Part shown: piece after piece, positions 31,855 through 44,066 of the stretch
How positions within the stretch are numbered: the stretch's first letter is position 1
Layout of the letters: each line of letters begins with the position of its first letter
NCBI GenBank assembly: GCA_030549175.1
Contig: JAUKUA010000002.1
Span: 6,138,001-6,202,000 of the forward strand
DNA from: Lasiosphaeris hirsuta
Taxonomy: Eukaryota > Ascomycota > Sordariomycetes > Sordariales > Lasiosphaeriaceae
Direction of reading: 5' to 3'
Length of the DNA: 64,000 nucleotides
The notes under the pieces: generated by a model
Told to the model about the DNA's origin: nothing
The model's database searches: none
The model's input: only the letters and a program-made list of their open reading frames with translations
Made by a program: the position numbers and the translations under genes

Positions 31855-33177
31855 TCCCGAGTCGTAAGGGCTTGGTTCTTGTCCCTAGCGAAGTCGTGTT
31901 ATTCGCAAGGTCACCCAATGTGGCCAACATCGGCAGTGGCAGCAGCATGACGTTAGACAACAACAAACATTGTAATTCAGCAGCTCAAGGTATTTCATTT
32001 CCACCGGTGCATCCTCTGGTGCAAATTCGAACTTGCCAAGGCATCTGTCGAAAAGAAATTTGTCCATTGCTCACAAGTCCAACAGAAGCGAGATGGACGA
32101 GGATCTTTTCAGAGATGAGATGCAAAATGTTGATGGGACATGCGGGGGACTTGAAGTCGAAGATGTCGAGGTGCGGTCTGCCTCTTTTCCTCCAAGCTGC
32201 AGTTGACACCCCGCAGGCGTGCGGGCTTAAACGGTGAGTGGTGGGGATAAGGAGATGCCTGCCGCTGCATATCGATGGCGCCGAAAGTAGAAGCGAGGCA
32301 TTGAGGGGGTCACGGTGGGGGTGAATGTGCACTTTTCATATCGGACAAGGCTCTCCAGCGTGTTGTTGGCGATTTTGAGCTGACTCCATGCGTACATTAT
32401 TGACGAAACTGCCGGATTTCAGCTTCTGGACAACACAGCATCAGAAACAACCTCAACCTGGCCGGCATCGCGATACTTATTGGCCTCTCAAGATCATACG
32501 TCCTGAATCCTATACTTCAGTCCTAGTTACCTTGTGAAGTGTGGTCGACTTCGAGACCGATGTATCAGACGCCGCCGTGACGACGACGGACGAAGGAAAC
32601 CGACCAAGTTTCAACTCCTCGGCAGCTCGAATTCGACACCATGGCCAAAGATGCAGAGGCCTCGCCGACCCGAGCCTCACCTACGGCCCTTTTGCTAGCG
32701 ACGGCTGCCGTTGCTGGCCGGAGTTTGCTTGTTTGTGGGTGCCATGTTCAAGTTGCGGCGCCGGTAACGGGCCTACCGGTGTGTCGCCAACAAGCGTTTC
32801 CTCAAATTTGATATGGCGGTGGGGCTGGACAAAAGTGTTTCCGATATCGTATCTTACCTCGGCGTCAGACATCATCTTGAACATAAATAGCACACCAAGG
32901 TGCTCACCCTAGCTTTCGCGTCGGCGAAGCGTTTCAAAGTACTAGCTCTATTACCATCCAACAACACGGTTCGAGAACGACTTGAAAACATGCAGCATGC
33001 AACATGCAGCATGACACATGGTTTTCTACGTACTCAACTCTCAGCCAGCCTCCACATGACAATTTCTATTGTAGGCTACGCATCCCTCTTTTAATTTAAG
33101 GCGGATTTTCCTAGTGACGACACCCAGCAACTCACCCAACGGCGGGCACACAGTCTTGATTGAGCAAGGCTGCTATT
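31855..33177. other. Intergenic, no gene seen
   Basis: About 1.3 kb between the CorA-like gene and the DUF4188 gene. Open frames of 60 to 123 codons occur on both strands without recognisable motifs. I see no RNA gene. Confidence 0.4.
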
Positions 33178-34245
33178 TCAAGAAGCGGCCCCCATGGCCG
33201 CGTTGAACTTCTCATCCGACTCGTCCTGCTTGAGCTTGTTGCCCATCCGGCCCCACATGCCTTTAATGACATTGGGGTCGCGCTCAATGTAGGGGCCTCG
33301 CAGGTTCCCGCTCTTGGCCATCGGCCACTTGAGGTTCCCTGCGACCGAGGTTAGCTCGTGAACTCATGATCGCTGGTGGGTGGGGGGTCGCTACATACCA
33401 AAGTTTTGGGACTTGACATTGGTGTAAATGGCTTCCCAGTGGCCGGCAGGGCAGTACAGGACCTCGTGCTGTGTATTTCAGTCAGCGACTTGACTCGATC
33501 GATACAGCTTGGCCTGGAGAGACTCACCAGGACACCAAGATCCTGTGATCCGCCCATGATGGTGGAGACCAGGAACTTGAAGCCCTTGATGTGCACCGGC
33601 CGGCGAGAGAATGCCTCGAGGTGCTCAATCGACTTCCAGTAGCTCACCGAGTGGAGAGTGTTGTTCTGAGAGTAGTCTGACGCAACCAGGTCGGGCGAGC
33701 GGCCAAGAACTGCGATGCATGTCAACACGCGCCGATATCATCTCATTGGGATATCTAGCTCATCGGTATACTCACATCCATTGGTGGCGCGATTGGCCTC
33801 ACAGTCAGCATACATGTCATCCAGATATTTGTTTAGCTTCTGGTACAGCGGGTGAAGCCGTCCGATGGGGCTGCCGGCCGAGTTTAGTCTCGAGATGCCC
33901 TTAATTATTAATTGTTCATCGAGAAACATACTGGTTTGACCGGATACCAAGCCAAAAGACGGCCACGGGCTTGGTACCGAGCTTCTCCGGCCGCGACCCG
34001 TCGTCTTCGGGAAAGAGGACAGTAGTCCGATCGAGGACGGCGTCCCGGAGATAGGTGCTTCGCATCCACCCCAGACTCTGCAGCGCCAGGTTGGTGAGGA
34101 GAATGAACGAGACGACGGCCACGGGGACAATCGCATAGGCGGCCGGCGCAGTCCAGGAAACGAGGGCCTGGGCCGCAGCTCCGACGGCCAGCCAGGCGGG
34201 CAGGCTGAGCTCGTCCTTGGCGAGTTTGAAGTTGTACGCAGGCAT
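33178..34245 (-). CDS. DUF4188 / Af470-like monooxygenase
   Basis: Five exons (34245-33932, 33870-33776, 33709-33528, 33468-33399, 33338-33178) give 273 residues. Seen: an N-terminal MPAYNFKLAKDELSLPAW followed by one or two hydrophobic helices (AAYAIVPVAVVSFILLTNLA). Then KPVAVFWLGIRSNHPIGRLHPL, NGFLGRSPDL, VSYWKSIEHLEAFSRRPVHI and LHEVLYCPAGHWEAIYTNV, the ferredoxin-like domain of this family. Known: the family is named for Af470, an antibiotic-biosynthesis-type monooxygenase of the fumagillin locus, which also contains a highly reducing polyketide synthase. Membrane attachment is inferred from the helices. It lies 11.5 kb from the polyketide synthase, next to a pathway-type regulator. The reaction here is unknown. 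Confidence 0.82.
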
Positions 34246-36831
34246 CTTGCACGAGCTGGTATGAGGGGGCACGGGCAGGAAAAAAAGGGGAAGGGGGAGC
34301 ACTTTGGGAAGATGACTTGGTAGTTCTCTAACTCTGGGATTCTCGAGCACGAAAGAGCAAGTTGAAATAACCAACTCTCACACCTGCTCTCCATCCGACG
34401 GCTGCAGGAATCATTCCGCTGCCAACCCGACTTTTTGTGTTCCCCCCCCCCCCCTTTCCCCCCCTTCCGGCCTCGCCGCAGGCCAATGCCAAGCCGTGTG
34501 CTCTGGCTTGGTTGATAGTGGCCGCGATGGCCCCGAACCTCTCTCGCAGGATCCGAAATGTTTCTCAGAAAGAAGAGACAGCGGTGCAATTAGTGCCGCC
34601 GTCGGGGGCGGGATCCTTCCGTAGGAGTTTGGTCCGCAGTGCTCGGCCCGCAGTGGCCCGCGGCTGAGCGCAGAAGCGGAGGGGGGGCGCGGGCGACCGA
34701 CAGATGGTTCCGCCGACCGAAGTTGCCAAGTTGGAGGTCTAGCCCGAACGAACTCAATTGCTCCATTCAAAAAGAAATCTCCCAACACACGGGGGGGTCG
34801 GGGGGGAGGATATCGGCAACCCCCACGCCCCCCCCCAAACAACCTTGAACTTTGCTTGTTTGTGTTCACTAGGCTTAGTGTTTACTGCGCAACATTTGAC
34901 GATATGGGTCTCGATTATCTGCCTTTGCTCAAGACATGCGTTGGTGTAAGGCTCGACATGGGCCGAATGCTGCATGCTGAATGATGACTGGCTGGTGTTC
35001 GGACAACGGCATAGCAGCACTATCCTCGCATTAGCAGATTTCCAGGGGCTGCGGTGCTAACTGGCTCATATCTGTTAAGGGGATGACGTGAACGCTAAAT
35101 AATGGTGGCGAGCGTATTTTCTTGGGACGGGGAGTAGTAGCATGTGCAGCCGGAGCTAGGGCAAGATTTCGTCGAGATTCTCCGCTGTGCCTCAGCAGTG
35201 CTGCCACGTTCTCGGTAGTCATACCAAGCCACGGTAGGTACCTCAACACATACCTCCCCGAGAGCCTACGGTCAGGTAGTCAGGTACCACCGTCGGAGAA
35301 CCCGGAAGGCGTCGGCCCACAGATTCGAAACAACAACAAATCCACGTTGATGCTGCGATCCACCGCCGATCCGAGATCCGAACGCCAACGTCAACCCCCA
35401 AAAGTTTTACTAACTACACCCGCACTCTCAGTTCTGTTGGCTGTGGCAGGGCAGGCAATGTGAAGTCCCCAGTACCAGGTCTGGCGGGCCAGTGTTGCCG
35501 TACTTGGTTCGCGTCTTGTCCAATCATTTCAACCACGTTACATCGGATGGATGCAGGAGCATGCAACGGCCACTGGCAAGGACATCCCGTCGACAATGGT
35601 AAGAAGCGTGTACTGCTGAAACATAAGGTAGCGACTCAGCAAAAACTTTCGGGGGCCAATTTCGCAAATACAACCTGTTTTGTCCCCCACCCTGCGTCCT
35701 CCCCGGGTCCGGGCCCCGATGCATCTGCCGCGCGGCGTAGCAGTACCAACGCTGAGGGCGTATGCTGCGCTGGTCCCTATCATATATGCTAGGCACTTTT
35801 ATTTGCCCTTCTCCACTCGTCGAGGAAGCTTTGAGTTTGATCCTGCACCGACTTGTCCCAGTAATCTCTTGTTTTGGTTCTGTGATAGGCATCATTCACA
35901 TTTGTGACAGCCGAGTACGAAATGCGGCTGAGGACCGGTTATAGGTCCCGACACCCATGTAAACAAAGGATGGATTGTCCAGTCTCAAAATAGGGAATCC
36001 CACCCCGAAAACAGATACAGCCGCCCGGATTAGAGCCGATGGCCAAACGCGCAGTTGCCAATGGTCGCACGACCATGTCAGTTTGCAGCGCTCCTCTGAA
36101 ACAAGTAGTCAGATGGGGCCGATTGGCAACTTTGCCCGAGACGGGGTCAGACATGTGCGTCGGATGTGTGCTTACATCTGGGACATTGTTGCCCAGATAG
36201 GGCGTGTTGCTGCTTGGTAGACAATTTTGGGAAACGATTTCGGTATCCAAATCCTCCTCGCTTGCTTAAAAGGTTCCGCCGTGGCAAAAATGCCATGTCG
36301 AATACCGGCTTGAGAGCTACGCAGCGTTTATTATTGGATAGGTGGTACCTTATCTAGAGATCTATGGAAAGGGGCTTAGCAGGGTACAGGGTACAGGGTA
36401 CCTCCAGCTATCATATATGTGCACGATTTGATGTAAGACAATGATTAGTCAATTCTTTGTCAACTTTCATATTTTCGTTACGGCGTGCCCCTTAGTCTGA
36501 TGCCCCCTAGTCTGACACCCCCTGAAGTGGTTCACGAGTAGACATCGTTCACATGTTTAAAATGCTGCGAGCAACCAAGACCGCCCACTAGCAATAGGAA
36601 TAAAGCATCAATCTAGAACATGCCGCTCTGTCACAAGGATGTAAAAAATAAAAATAAAAAATAAAATAAAAATCGCAAGGAGTTTCCCTATTTCATAGAC
36701 GTAGTTAGGTGATTAACCAGCTCTCAGTGAATCTGTCTGTGTACACGCAACTCCGAGTCTATTAGGCGTAGCCACACGTCTAACCTCTAGATCTGTACAC
36801 GTCTTTGGTCTACCTTGGTTTACACGTCCCC
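34246..36831. other. Long intergenic stretch, no gene seen
   Basis: About 2.6 kb between the DUF4188 gene and the regulator. It contains a 13-base C run at 34442-34454 and further C/G-rich runs to 34850, a short GGGTACA tandem near 36383, and an A/T microsatellite at 36645-36672. Open frames of up to 152 codons around 34411-34869 and 35460-35895 are in low-complexity or unremarkable DNA and show no motif. No RNA gene is seen. Confidence 0.4.
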
Positions 36832-38985
36832 CTACCCTAGCGAACTGGAAGTATACCTCCTCTTAGCCGGCCTCTCTACCTCCCTCACCCTCCCCTCCAC
36901 GCCGTCCAAAAAGCCCGGCATCACGCCCTCCACATCCCCCACCACCTCCCCCAGCACACCACACAACACCCTGACTGCCTTGACATACCCGCACGCCTCG
37001 CTCTTATCCCGCTCCATCAGCCCCAAAAACCCTCTCACCCCCATCGCCAGCCCCCACCCGGCCACCACCCCAAGCTGGCCCCACACCTCGGCATCGCGCC
37101 CGGCCGGCCGCTGGGCGTCGCGTGCCGCCTCGAGGATGTCGCGGGCGGCGGCGTGGACGCGCGCGGCGGCTTCGGCAGCGGGGACGGAGCTCGGCGGGAG
37201 CGCGGCGAGGGCGGTTTGGTGCAGGGTCAGCTCGACGGCGGAGAGGTGGACGCGCAGGGCGAGGGAGAGGGGGCCTGGGGCGGCGAGGATGGCCGGGCGC
37301 AGGTGGGATAGGAGGGGGGGTGTAGTGTAGTAGGTCGTCCAGAAGGCAGGCGGCGAGGGGTGTCGGGTGGAGAGGTGGTGGAGCGCCATGGCGACGGTGG
37401 TGGCGGCGAGGGGGGAGAGGGTTGGTGGGGGGGTGCAGGGGGAGAGGAGCTGGTGGAGGAGCGGGGTTTCGGTCGGGGTGAAGTCTTCGAGGTCGCCCGG
37501 GCTGGGGAGCGGGACCATGGGCTGTTGGTTCTCAAAGGCCGAGGGGGTGCGGCTGCGCAGCACGGCGCAGCCGTCGAGGATGTACAGCAGCCAGAAGGTG
37601 CGCCGGCGCTCCTCCATGCCGGCCGGGTCGGGGGCCGCCGGTGGCAGCAGGAAGAGCTTGCGGTGGTTCGTCCCGTCGGCCGGGTCCGAATCCTCGTCGG
37701 CCCGGTCCAGGCACATGATCTTGGCCAGGCGGATGGCGCGCCCCAGCGTCATCCAGGCCCGCGTGAAGTTGGGCTTCTTGAGCTCGTACAGGCACAGCAG
37801 CGCGCACGCCTGTAATGTGTTGATATTAGTCAGAACGCTGCCGTTGTCCTGTCGCTCGCACCTGTCCAAGAGGTTCCGCGCGTGGTTGTAGCACGTCTCC
37901 AAGGCGTAGCTGTGCTCGCGTGTCACCAGCGCCCCCAGCGTCGCCACGGCGTACGAGAGCGCTTGTGCCTGAATCGACTGTGCCCCCCCCGGTCCAGCTC
38001 TTTTTGAAACCGCGTGCGGTTGAGGATGGGGATGGCGTCGTGGAAGACTTCGAAGTAGGCGGCGTGTCTGGAGTTGTCAGTTCAGTCAGCCCCTCCTCCT
38101 AGCCTACCCCCCTCCCCACCCCCCCCCTCCCCTCCCCCTTTTCCCCCCAAGGGGTTTTATTTAGCAAGGGCGTTGGCGTTGCTCACAGTTTGGGAAACAG
38201 CGCGAGGGACAGCTTCGACGTCATGTCCCCCGCATCGTCTTCGCTGTACAGGGAGTTGGACAGCTCTTCGAGCATGGGGTCGATGCCGGCCCCGCCTCCC
38301 GAGTTCATGATGGCATTGAAGTCTGCTGGTGTGGACATGTCGAGGCCGCCGAACTGGACATCCGAGGTTTCATTTGGGAGCCGGTGGGACCTGCAATGGA
38401 ACCTGTCAGAACCTAAGACTGCTGGGTTACGTTGAGGGCACCCTACCAGTCAGTAGGCCGTGGCATTCCCATGATGGGCGTGACATGGCTGGACGGCGTC
38501 GATTGTGGACTCGGGAGGAGGACGGGCCCGGAAGCGGACGTCATGAAGGCGCTGTCGGGCCACGGGCCGGCGAACTGGTGCATGCCGACCTGGGCATTGC
38601 TCATGGCTAGCTGGGCCTCTGCATTTTCTGAGCCGTGTTAGTGGGGATCAAATGTCGTAGCAAGACAGTACCCACCGAGTCGGCCGTGCAGGGCGATGAG
38701 CATGCGGGAGAGGTCCGACTTGGACATGGCGTGCTTGGACGGGCTCGAGTAGTGGCAGCTGGCCTCCATCTTTGCACACCTCCCACACTGGGGCTGTCGT
38801 CGGTCGCATCGGACTTTACGCTCGCGGCATGGATTGCAGGCTAGGCGCTTGGCATTGGACGATGTGTCGGCCTGGTTGTCGCCGTCGCTTGTCGATCCGC
38901 TACCGTTCCGGACCTGGCAGGCAGACTGACTCGCCGGGTCCGGCATATTGGATGCCGTCGGGAAGAAGTTGAGTGCGATGTCCAT
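36832..38985 (-). CDS. Zn2Cys6 transcription factor with Fungal_trans domain
   Basis: Exons 38985-38676, 38627-38447, 38390-38187 and 38067-36832. Seen: the binuclear cluster CNPCRERKVRCDRRQPQCGRC ending in AKMEASC (six cysteines, residues about 50 to 77), a basic linker, a glycine/serine/proline-rich middle, then AYFEVFHDAIPILNRTRF and the fungal transcription-factor domain (ALVTREHSYALETCYNHARN, LQACALLCLYELKKPNF, RRRTFWLLYILD). The frame breaks at the eight-base C run 37983-37990; one more base rejoins it to QAQALSYAVATLGALV. Known: such proteins bind CGG-type half-sites in the nucleus and often control the metabolite cluster they sit in. The polyketide-synthase locus is the likely target, by position only. 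Confidence 0.85.
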
Positions 38986-40035
38986 GCTGTGTAATGCTGT
39001 GACCTTTCTACCGGTGACCTCAGACACGGGCCATGGGTACGGCGGACGGGGGAGCCAAGGGGAGCTTATACAGCCTGATATAAAGCTTCTCCTTTTATAC
39101 AGCTGCCAACCAACTTGAGCTTCCAAGTTCCTCACACATCATTTCTTTTTTTTTTTTTTCCTTCTCGGGCAGACTGCCGGCCTGCCGTAAGACGGCACAG
39201 AAGGCATCGGAAACAGCCTCCATGGGGCTCAGAGAGAACGGCCGAACATTTCTCTGGGGGGTAAGACGGGGGACATTGGGACCCAGACCCCGTATGCGGA
39301 CGTACCAGATACCTGCCTGCCGTTCCATGTTCTGAGCCGGGGTTATCGCTGTCCCCCGCCGCCTGACTACAGGCTGCTATCAATTTGCCCACAGCGCCTG
39401 GCTAGCCGCCATTGGCTCTCAGCCCTGTGAGACCCATGTCTTCGTGAACTTGGCATAGCCCTAATGGACCTCTGTTGCTCTTCGGCCAAGAGAGACAGTC
39501 ACGGTCGGGTTGGATGAGCCGCAGCGACTGGTCAGCACCGGCTGTGATAACACCCGCCCAGCACCAGCACCAGCACCAGTACCAGCACCATAGCGTCTGC
39601 GCCCTTGGCGGGGTTACCAAGGTAGCACCATCTGGGCAGCTACATGGTTGTAAGCAGGGCCTGGAGATAGTACCTCACTCAGCCCAATATTGGCATACCC
39701 CGCCATTGGTTGCTTGCGGGGGCGGGCCGCTGGGACCGGGTCTCGTTGGCAAGCCTCGCTCCAGCCGTCGGCGGGGACGCGATACTCGATTGCTGCGGTG
39801 GCTTTGCGTGAAGAACCACTGCAACACGTACCGTGCAGGTTGAGCCGCCCCTTGGGCACGTATCGACATCTCGATTGTCTGCCACTGGCAAGTCCACCGA
39901 CTTGAAGGTTCTGACTGGCGCCCCGCCAAGCATCAACGCCGCTTCGGGCTCGGGCCTCTTGTTACAACGTACTGGCTTTCAACCCTGGTTGCCTGGTTGC
40001 CTGGGTATAGCAGCCGTTGTCCCAGGAATGTTGTC

Positions 40036-40070
<35 letters not shown>

Positions 40071-40710
40071 TGTGACCTGGAATTATAGTCTGTACGAATT
40101 GTCCACTAACTTTGCTCTTGTCAGCAGTGCAAAACCAACAATGTCTCACCCACATATATACACAGGGCCTGACATGCAAATCTATCTGTCTGCCTACCAT
40201 TGGGAGATAGCCATCCATGTCGGAAATGCGAAATGGCATCGTTGTGATGTCCGAAAGATTTAGGGGCACGTTCCCCAGTAGCGAGACGGCCCTAATAACC
40301 TGATTAATGGTGGGGGGTTTCCCAGTTCGCAGGCCGCTGGGCACGCAGCTGCAATCATGGGAATACAGACAGAATACAGCAGGGGGCGTCCCTGATTACG
40401 CACGTCGGGTTGCGGAATGGCTGGCCCGCGCGCGTTTCTTTCATGACCGACAGCGCCACAAAGCTTGGTAGCAACGCTAGGCCTGGTCGGCTCTAGGCAG
40501 CGCCGTTTGCACCTACCACTTACAGAAAGGCGCCAGGATGCACAGGTGGGGGAGGCACAAGCTAGAAGGCACGCTAGTTCCGCAAATCTCGCGCCACATT
40601 CTGGGCTGTTCTCTCGCTACCTTGTCTTCTAAAATCAACTCGGCCAAAATCCGTCCAGCACGGCCCCAGGATTCTCTCCTTCCATCCTCCTTCAATGACA
40701 CCACACCACC
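38986..40710. other. Intergenic with simple repeats
   Basis: About 1.7 kb between the regulator and the FAD monooxygenase. It holds an AGCACC/AGTACC microsatellite at about 39550-39590 and a run of 31 T at 40037-40067. Open frames show no motif. I see no gene. Confidence 0.4.
40037..40067 (+). repeat. Poly-T run of 31 bases
   Basis: Seen: 31 uninterrupted T, the longest homopolymer in the window. It could be the poly-A tail of a minus-strand retroposed copy, but no element is recognisable beside it. Confidence 0.9.
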
Positions 40711-42597
40711 TTATCTGCCCTCGCCAGAAGCGCCGAGCCGTTTGAGCTGCTCGAGCAGCTGCACGCGGCGGTATTCGTCCACCAGGCCCCGGTAATCGCT
40801 CGGGTAGACGGGCTGGAACAGTTCCTGCAGCGCGTTACGCTTGCCCGTCATGTCGATCCCCAAATCACCCAGGAGCGTATCAATGTACTAATCAACGCGC
40901 ATCATTAGCCGACAGCACTTGTATCTCGCCTTCGATTCGTGCAGCACACCGGGAACAAAACGAACCGAGAGGAAGTCGTAAATGGCGTAGGCATGCTTCT
41001 GGCCCTGCACCATATATCGCTTGCGGGACCACACCATCCACGTCGCCACTTCCCGCTCCATGGCGGTCTGGCTCGGCAGGCTGTGGTCCTGCAGGCCGAG
41101 TAGGAAAGCGACGCCCCACAGCGCCTGCGACTCGGACACTAGCGGCGTGTAGATGGAGTGGATGAAGCCGGGGAAGTAGATGGACCGGTCGCCCTGCGCC
41201 GCGAGGTGGGGCACCACCAGCCGCCGGTAGTGCCGGCTCGGCCCGTGGGCCGGCCCCTTTTTCCCCTTTTCGCCGTGGTGCGGCCGCGGGAGCGGGGGTT
41301 GCTGGATGGCGGGCAGGGCCGAGTCGACCTCGGCCGCCGCCGCACTCTCCAGCGCACCCCACCTGGCCTGCTCGGACGGGTCGGGGTCGGCGGCTAGTCC
41401 GAGCGCCCGCTGTAGGTCGGCGTCGAAGGCGTGGTACGACTTCTCGAAGCCGGTGCACAGCACCACGTAGTCGGTCGCGAAGCTGGTCCCGTCCCGCAGC
41501 GTCACCACCCGGCCCTCGCCGAGCGACTCGATCTCGGTCCGGTGCACGGTGCAGTCCCCCGCGTGGAACACCTTCCAGAAGTCGGGCACGCTGGCCGCCC
41601 CGAGCCCGGCCGTCGCCCAGAAGATGCCGTTCCCGTGCGGCAGCGGCCGCAGCTTACCCGCGTTGGCCGACAGCGAGTACCCGGCGTGCGTGTCGGCAAT
41701 CAGATTCAGCATGGCCCAGAAGGTCTTGGTCACGGCCTGGCCAACCAGCGTGTGGTGGAGGAGCCGGTGCAGCCGGCCCTGCTTGTTCATGATGCTGGAG
41801 CCCAGCAGGCCGACCATGCGCGTGGCGACGGCGTCCATGGTGTTGAACAGGCCGAGGATGGTCGGCGGCATCAGCGCGAGGGGGCCGGATCCCTCCTGGC
41901 GGATGACCCAGTTGACCTTCTTGCCCGCCTTGAGCAGCAGGAACACGGTGTCGTAGGCCGACTTGGCCGCCCCGACCACCGTGGCCGTCTCGATCTTGTC
42001 GAGCGCCTCCAGGTGCGTGCCCGTCTCGGACGAGTGGATGATGGGCGCGCTGAAGCCCGAGCCGGGATACGTCGGCACCACGGGGTGCGACGTCGCCCCC
42101 GACGCGTAGATGAGCTTGGCGCACTCGATCGCCGGCTGGCCCTCGACCTCCAGCCGCCAGCCCGCCCCCTCGCCCAGACGCTCTACTCTGACAACCTTGG
42201 TGCAGAACCGCGTCCGCCGCACGAGGTCGTAGTCGGATGCAAAGTCGCTCAGGTACCGGTTGATCGTCTCTCCCGAGATGTATCCGTCCGACGTGATGCC
42301 TTCTTTTCGCATCGGGTAGAACGAGTACTCGAACTGGCCGTGCTTGATCTGGGCATAGAGGTTGGGGTAGATCTTCTCCTTGCTCCAGACGCCGCCAATC
42401 GACTTTTGCTCGTCGAGAAGGACGAGCTTTGCCGCCGGCGCAAAGTCGAGGTACGTCTTGGCCCCGATCAGCCCGTTCCAACCTATCTCTCATTGTCAAC
42501 GGGTCCAAGTGGTGGTGGTGCCTTTCTGGGGGGGGGGGGAGGGGGGGAACCTCTTACCGGTGCCAACCACGACGACATCAAACTGTTCGACTGCCAT
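40711..42597 (-). CDS. FAD/NAD(P)H-dependent monooxygenase (FMO/BVMO-like)
   Basis: Three exons (42597-42558, 42482-40966, 40887-40711) give 577 residues. Intron 1 splits the FAD loop so that VVVVGTG joins WNGLIGAKTYL. Intron 2 uses a GTTCGT donor and leads to YIDTLLGDLGIDMTGKRNALQELF. Seen: LVLLDEQKSIGGVWSKEKIYPNLYAQI (active-site region), ASGATSHPVVPTYPG, ATVVGAAKSAYDTVFLLL (second nucleotide-binding fold, for NADPH), YVVLCTGFE, and SIYFPGFIHSIYTPLVSESQALW. Known: this group hydroxylates, epoxidises or inserts oxygen into ketones, and is common in fungal metabolite clusters. It is head-to-head with the membrane protein at 42997 and 3.1 kb from the synthase. Substrate unknown. Confidence 0.88.
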
Positions 42598-42996
42598 GCT
42601 GCTTTCGGTTAGGGTCGGTGATGGAGACTCTCTACCGCGCACGCGAGGCATGTCACCATCACCACGGCTGCGATCTTAAGTATTGCTGGGCCCGCCTCGC
42701 ACTCGGCTCACCACATTTCAGCCGCTGCTGAGATTCCCGCCGGTCCCGCCTCGCATCGCCCGTTTCCGTGCGAGGCTTGGGAGAGCCTCAGGCGATCCCG
42801 GGCCGCTCGCGCCGAGATGTCAGACAGCAGAGCGAAAACCGGCCCCCAAGCCACGTTTTGCCTCGCACTCCTACAGCACTGTTTTAAGACCACTGCGTCC
42901 ACCCGAAAGGCTTGGCTACACGCAACGAAGGACCCGTCTCATGCGCTCCCCCTCCCCCCAATACCGTCTCCTCCATCCATCGCGCCCATCCTAACC
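42598..42996. other. Divergent promoter region
   Basis: This 399-bp head-to-head spacer lies between the FAD monooxygenase and the membrane-protein gene. I see no gene. A shared promoter is inferred from the geometry. Confidence 0.45.
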
Positions 42997-44066
42997 ATGG
43001 CCTCGCAAGCCCTCCTTCTCCTCCTCACCAGCCTCTCCCTCCTCGGCCTCCACGCCGTCTGGGGCGTCATGTACCTCAACGGCGCCCTCCACCTCCTACT
43101 CACCACCGCCCTCTCCGGTACCTACCCGCACCCGCACCCGCGGCCCCTGGTCTCCACCTACACCACCCTCCCCCTCCTCGACTTCCCGCTCCGCATCCTC
43201 GTCATCTTCTTCGACAGCCTCCTCTCCGGCCCCGACCCGGCCCCATCCCTCATCCTCCTCGAGCTCGTCGCCACCCTGCTCGTCATCAACACCGCCGTCC
43301 TCACCGAGTCCCGCCGCCCCGGCGCCGCCCCCGCCCTCCGCCGCCCCGCCCTCTGGCAGTACGCCTGGAACTGCGCCGGCGTCGCCGTCTTCCTGCCCCT
43401 GTGGGTCCTCGCCTACACCACCCAACCCCCGGCCGTCAAGGCCGCCGCCATCCCGCGGCGCGAGGCCCGCGCCGTCCCGCTCACCGCTGCGTGGAGCGTG
43501 CTGCTGGCCGCGCCGCTGCTGGCGCCGGCCGCGTGGGGTGCTGGGGCGGCCGATGTGCAGTGGGGGGTGGTGGTGTTTTTCGGCACGCCGGTTCTGTTTG
43601 TAGCGTTTCAGCGCGTCATCAGCGGGTTGCTGGATGGGGAGGGGAGGGGGCAGAGGCCCGTGAGGGTGGCGTATTGGCTGGTGGGAGTTGTGAGTGCGGC
43701 CGTGCATGTTGGGACTGTTTGCTGGGTGGCGGTGGGCGGGGGCGGGGGCGCGGGGGGGTGGCGAGGGTGTATTGGCCGGCCCAGGGCGCTCTGCCGGCTG
43801 GGCGGGTCTTGACGGAGGGCGCCATGTTGTTCATTCAATATGACTATATCTTGATGAGTCTGGTGCTCGGGATTCTTGGGTTTCATGTTCTCTGTGTCGA
43901 GCCGGTCGGGTCGGCAAAGTCGGGAGCTGGGCAGTTTTTCGCGTTTCTCGTGGTTTCTGCTCTGCTGGGGCCCGGCGCCGGGTTGGCTTATGCGATGGTC
44001 AAGAAAGAGCGACGACAGAAAGAGCGACGACTTGAGGCTGCTGAGGGGGCGGAAAAGCGACATTGA
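42997..44066 (+). CDS. Polytopic membrane protein with a frame break in a G run
   Basis: Seen from ATG 42997: MASQALLLLLTSLSLLGLHA, then several hydrophobic segments (LLDFPLRILVIFFDSLLSG, LILLELVATLLVINTAVL, WQYAWNCAGVAVFLPLWVLA, LTAAWSVLLAAPLLAPA, WGVVVFFGTPVLFVAFQ, AYWLVGVVSAAVHVGTVCWV). After the seven-base G run at 43752-43758 the frame ends early. One added base continues it through VARVYWPAQGALPAGRVL, the FIQYDYILMSLVLGILGFHV helix and a basic tail to 44066. About seven to nine helices are expected. Spacing of acidic residues in helices (FFDS, LLEL, QYDY) recalls MacJ/AscI-type membrane terpene cyclases, but that is a weak impression. It is divergent from the FAD monooxygenase. Function not assigned. 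Confidence 0.72.

Noticed and set aside
40037..40067. Poly-T run as proof of a retroposed gene
   Set aside because: No coding sequence or target duplication is recognisable on either side, so the run alone is not sufficient.
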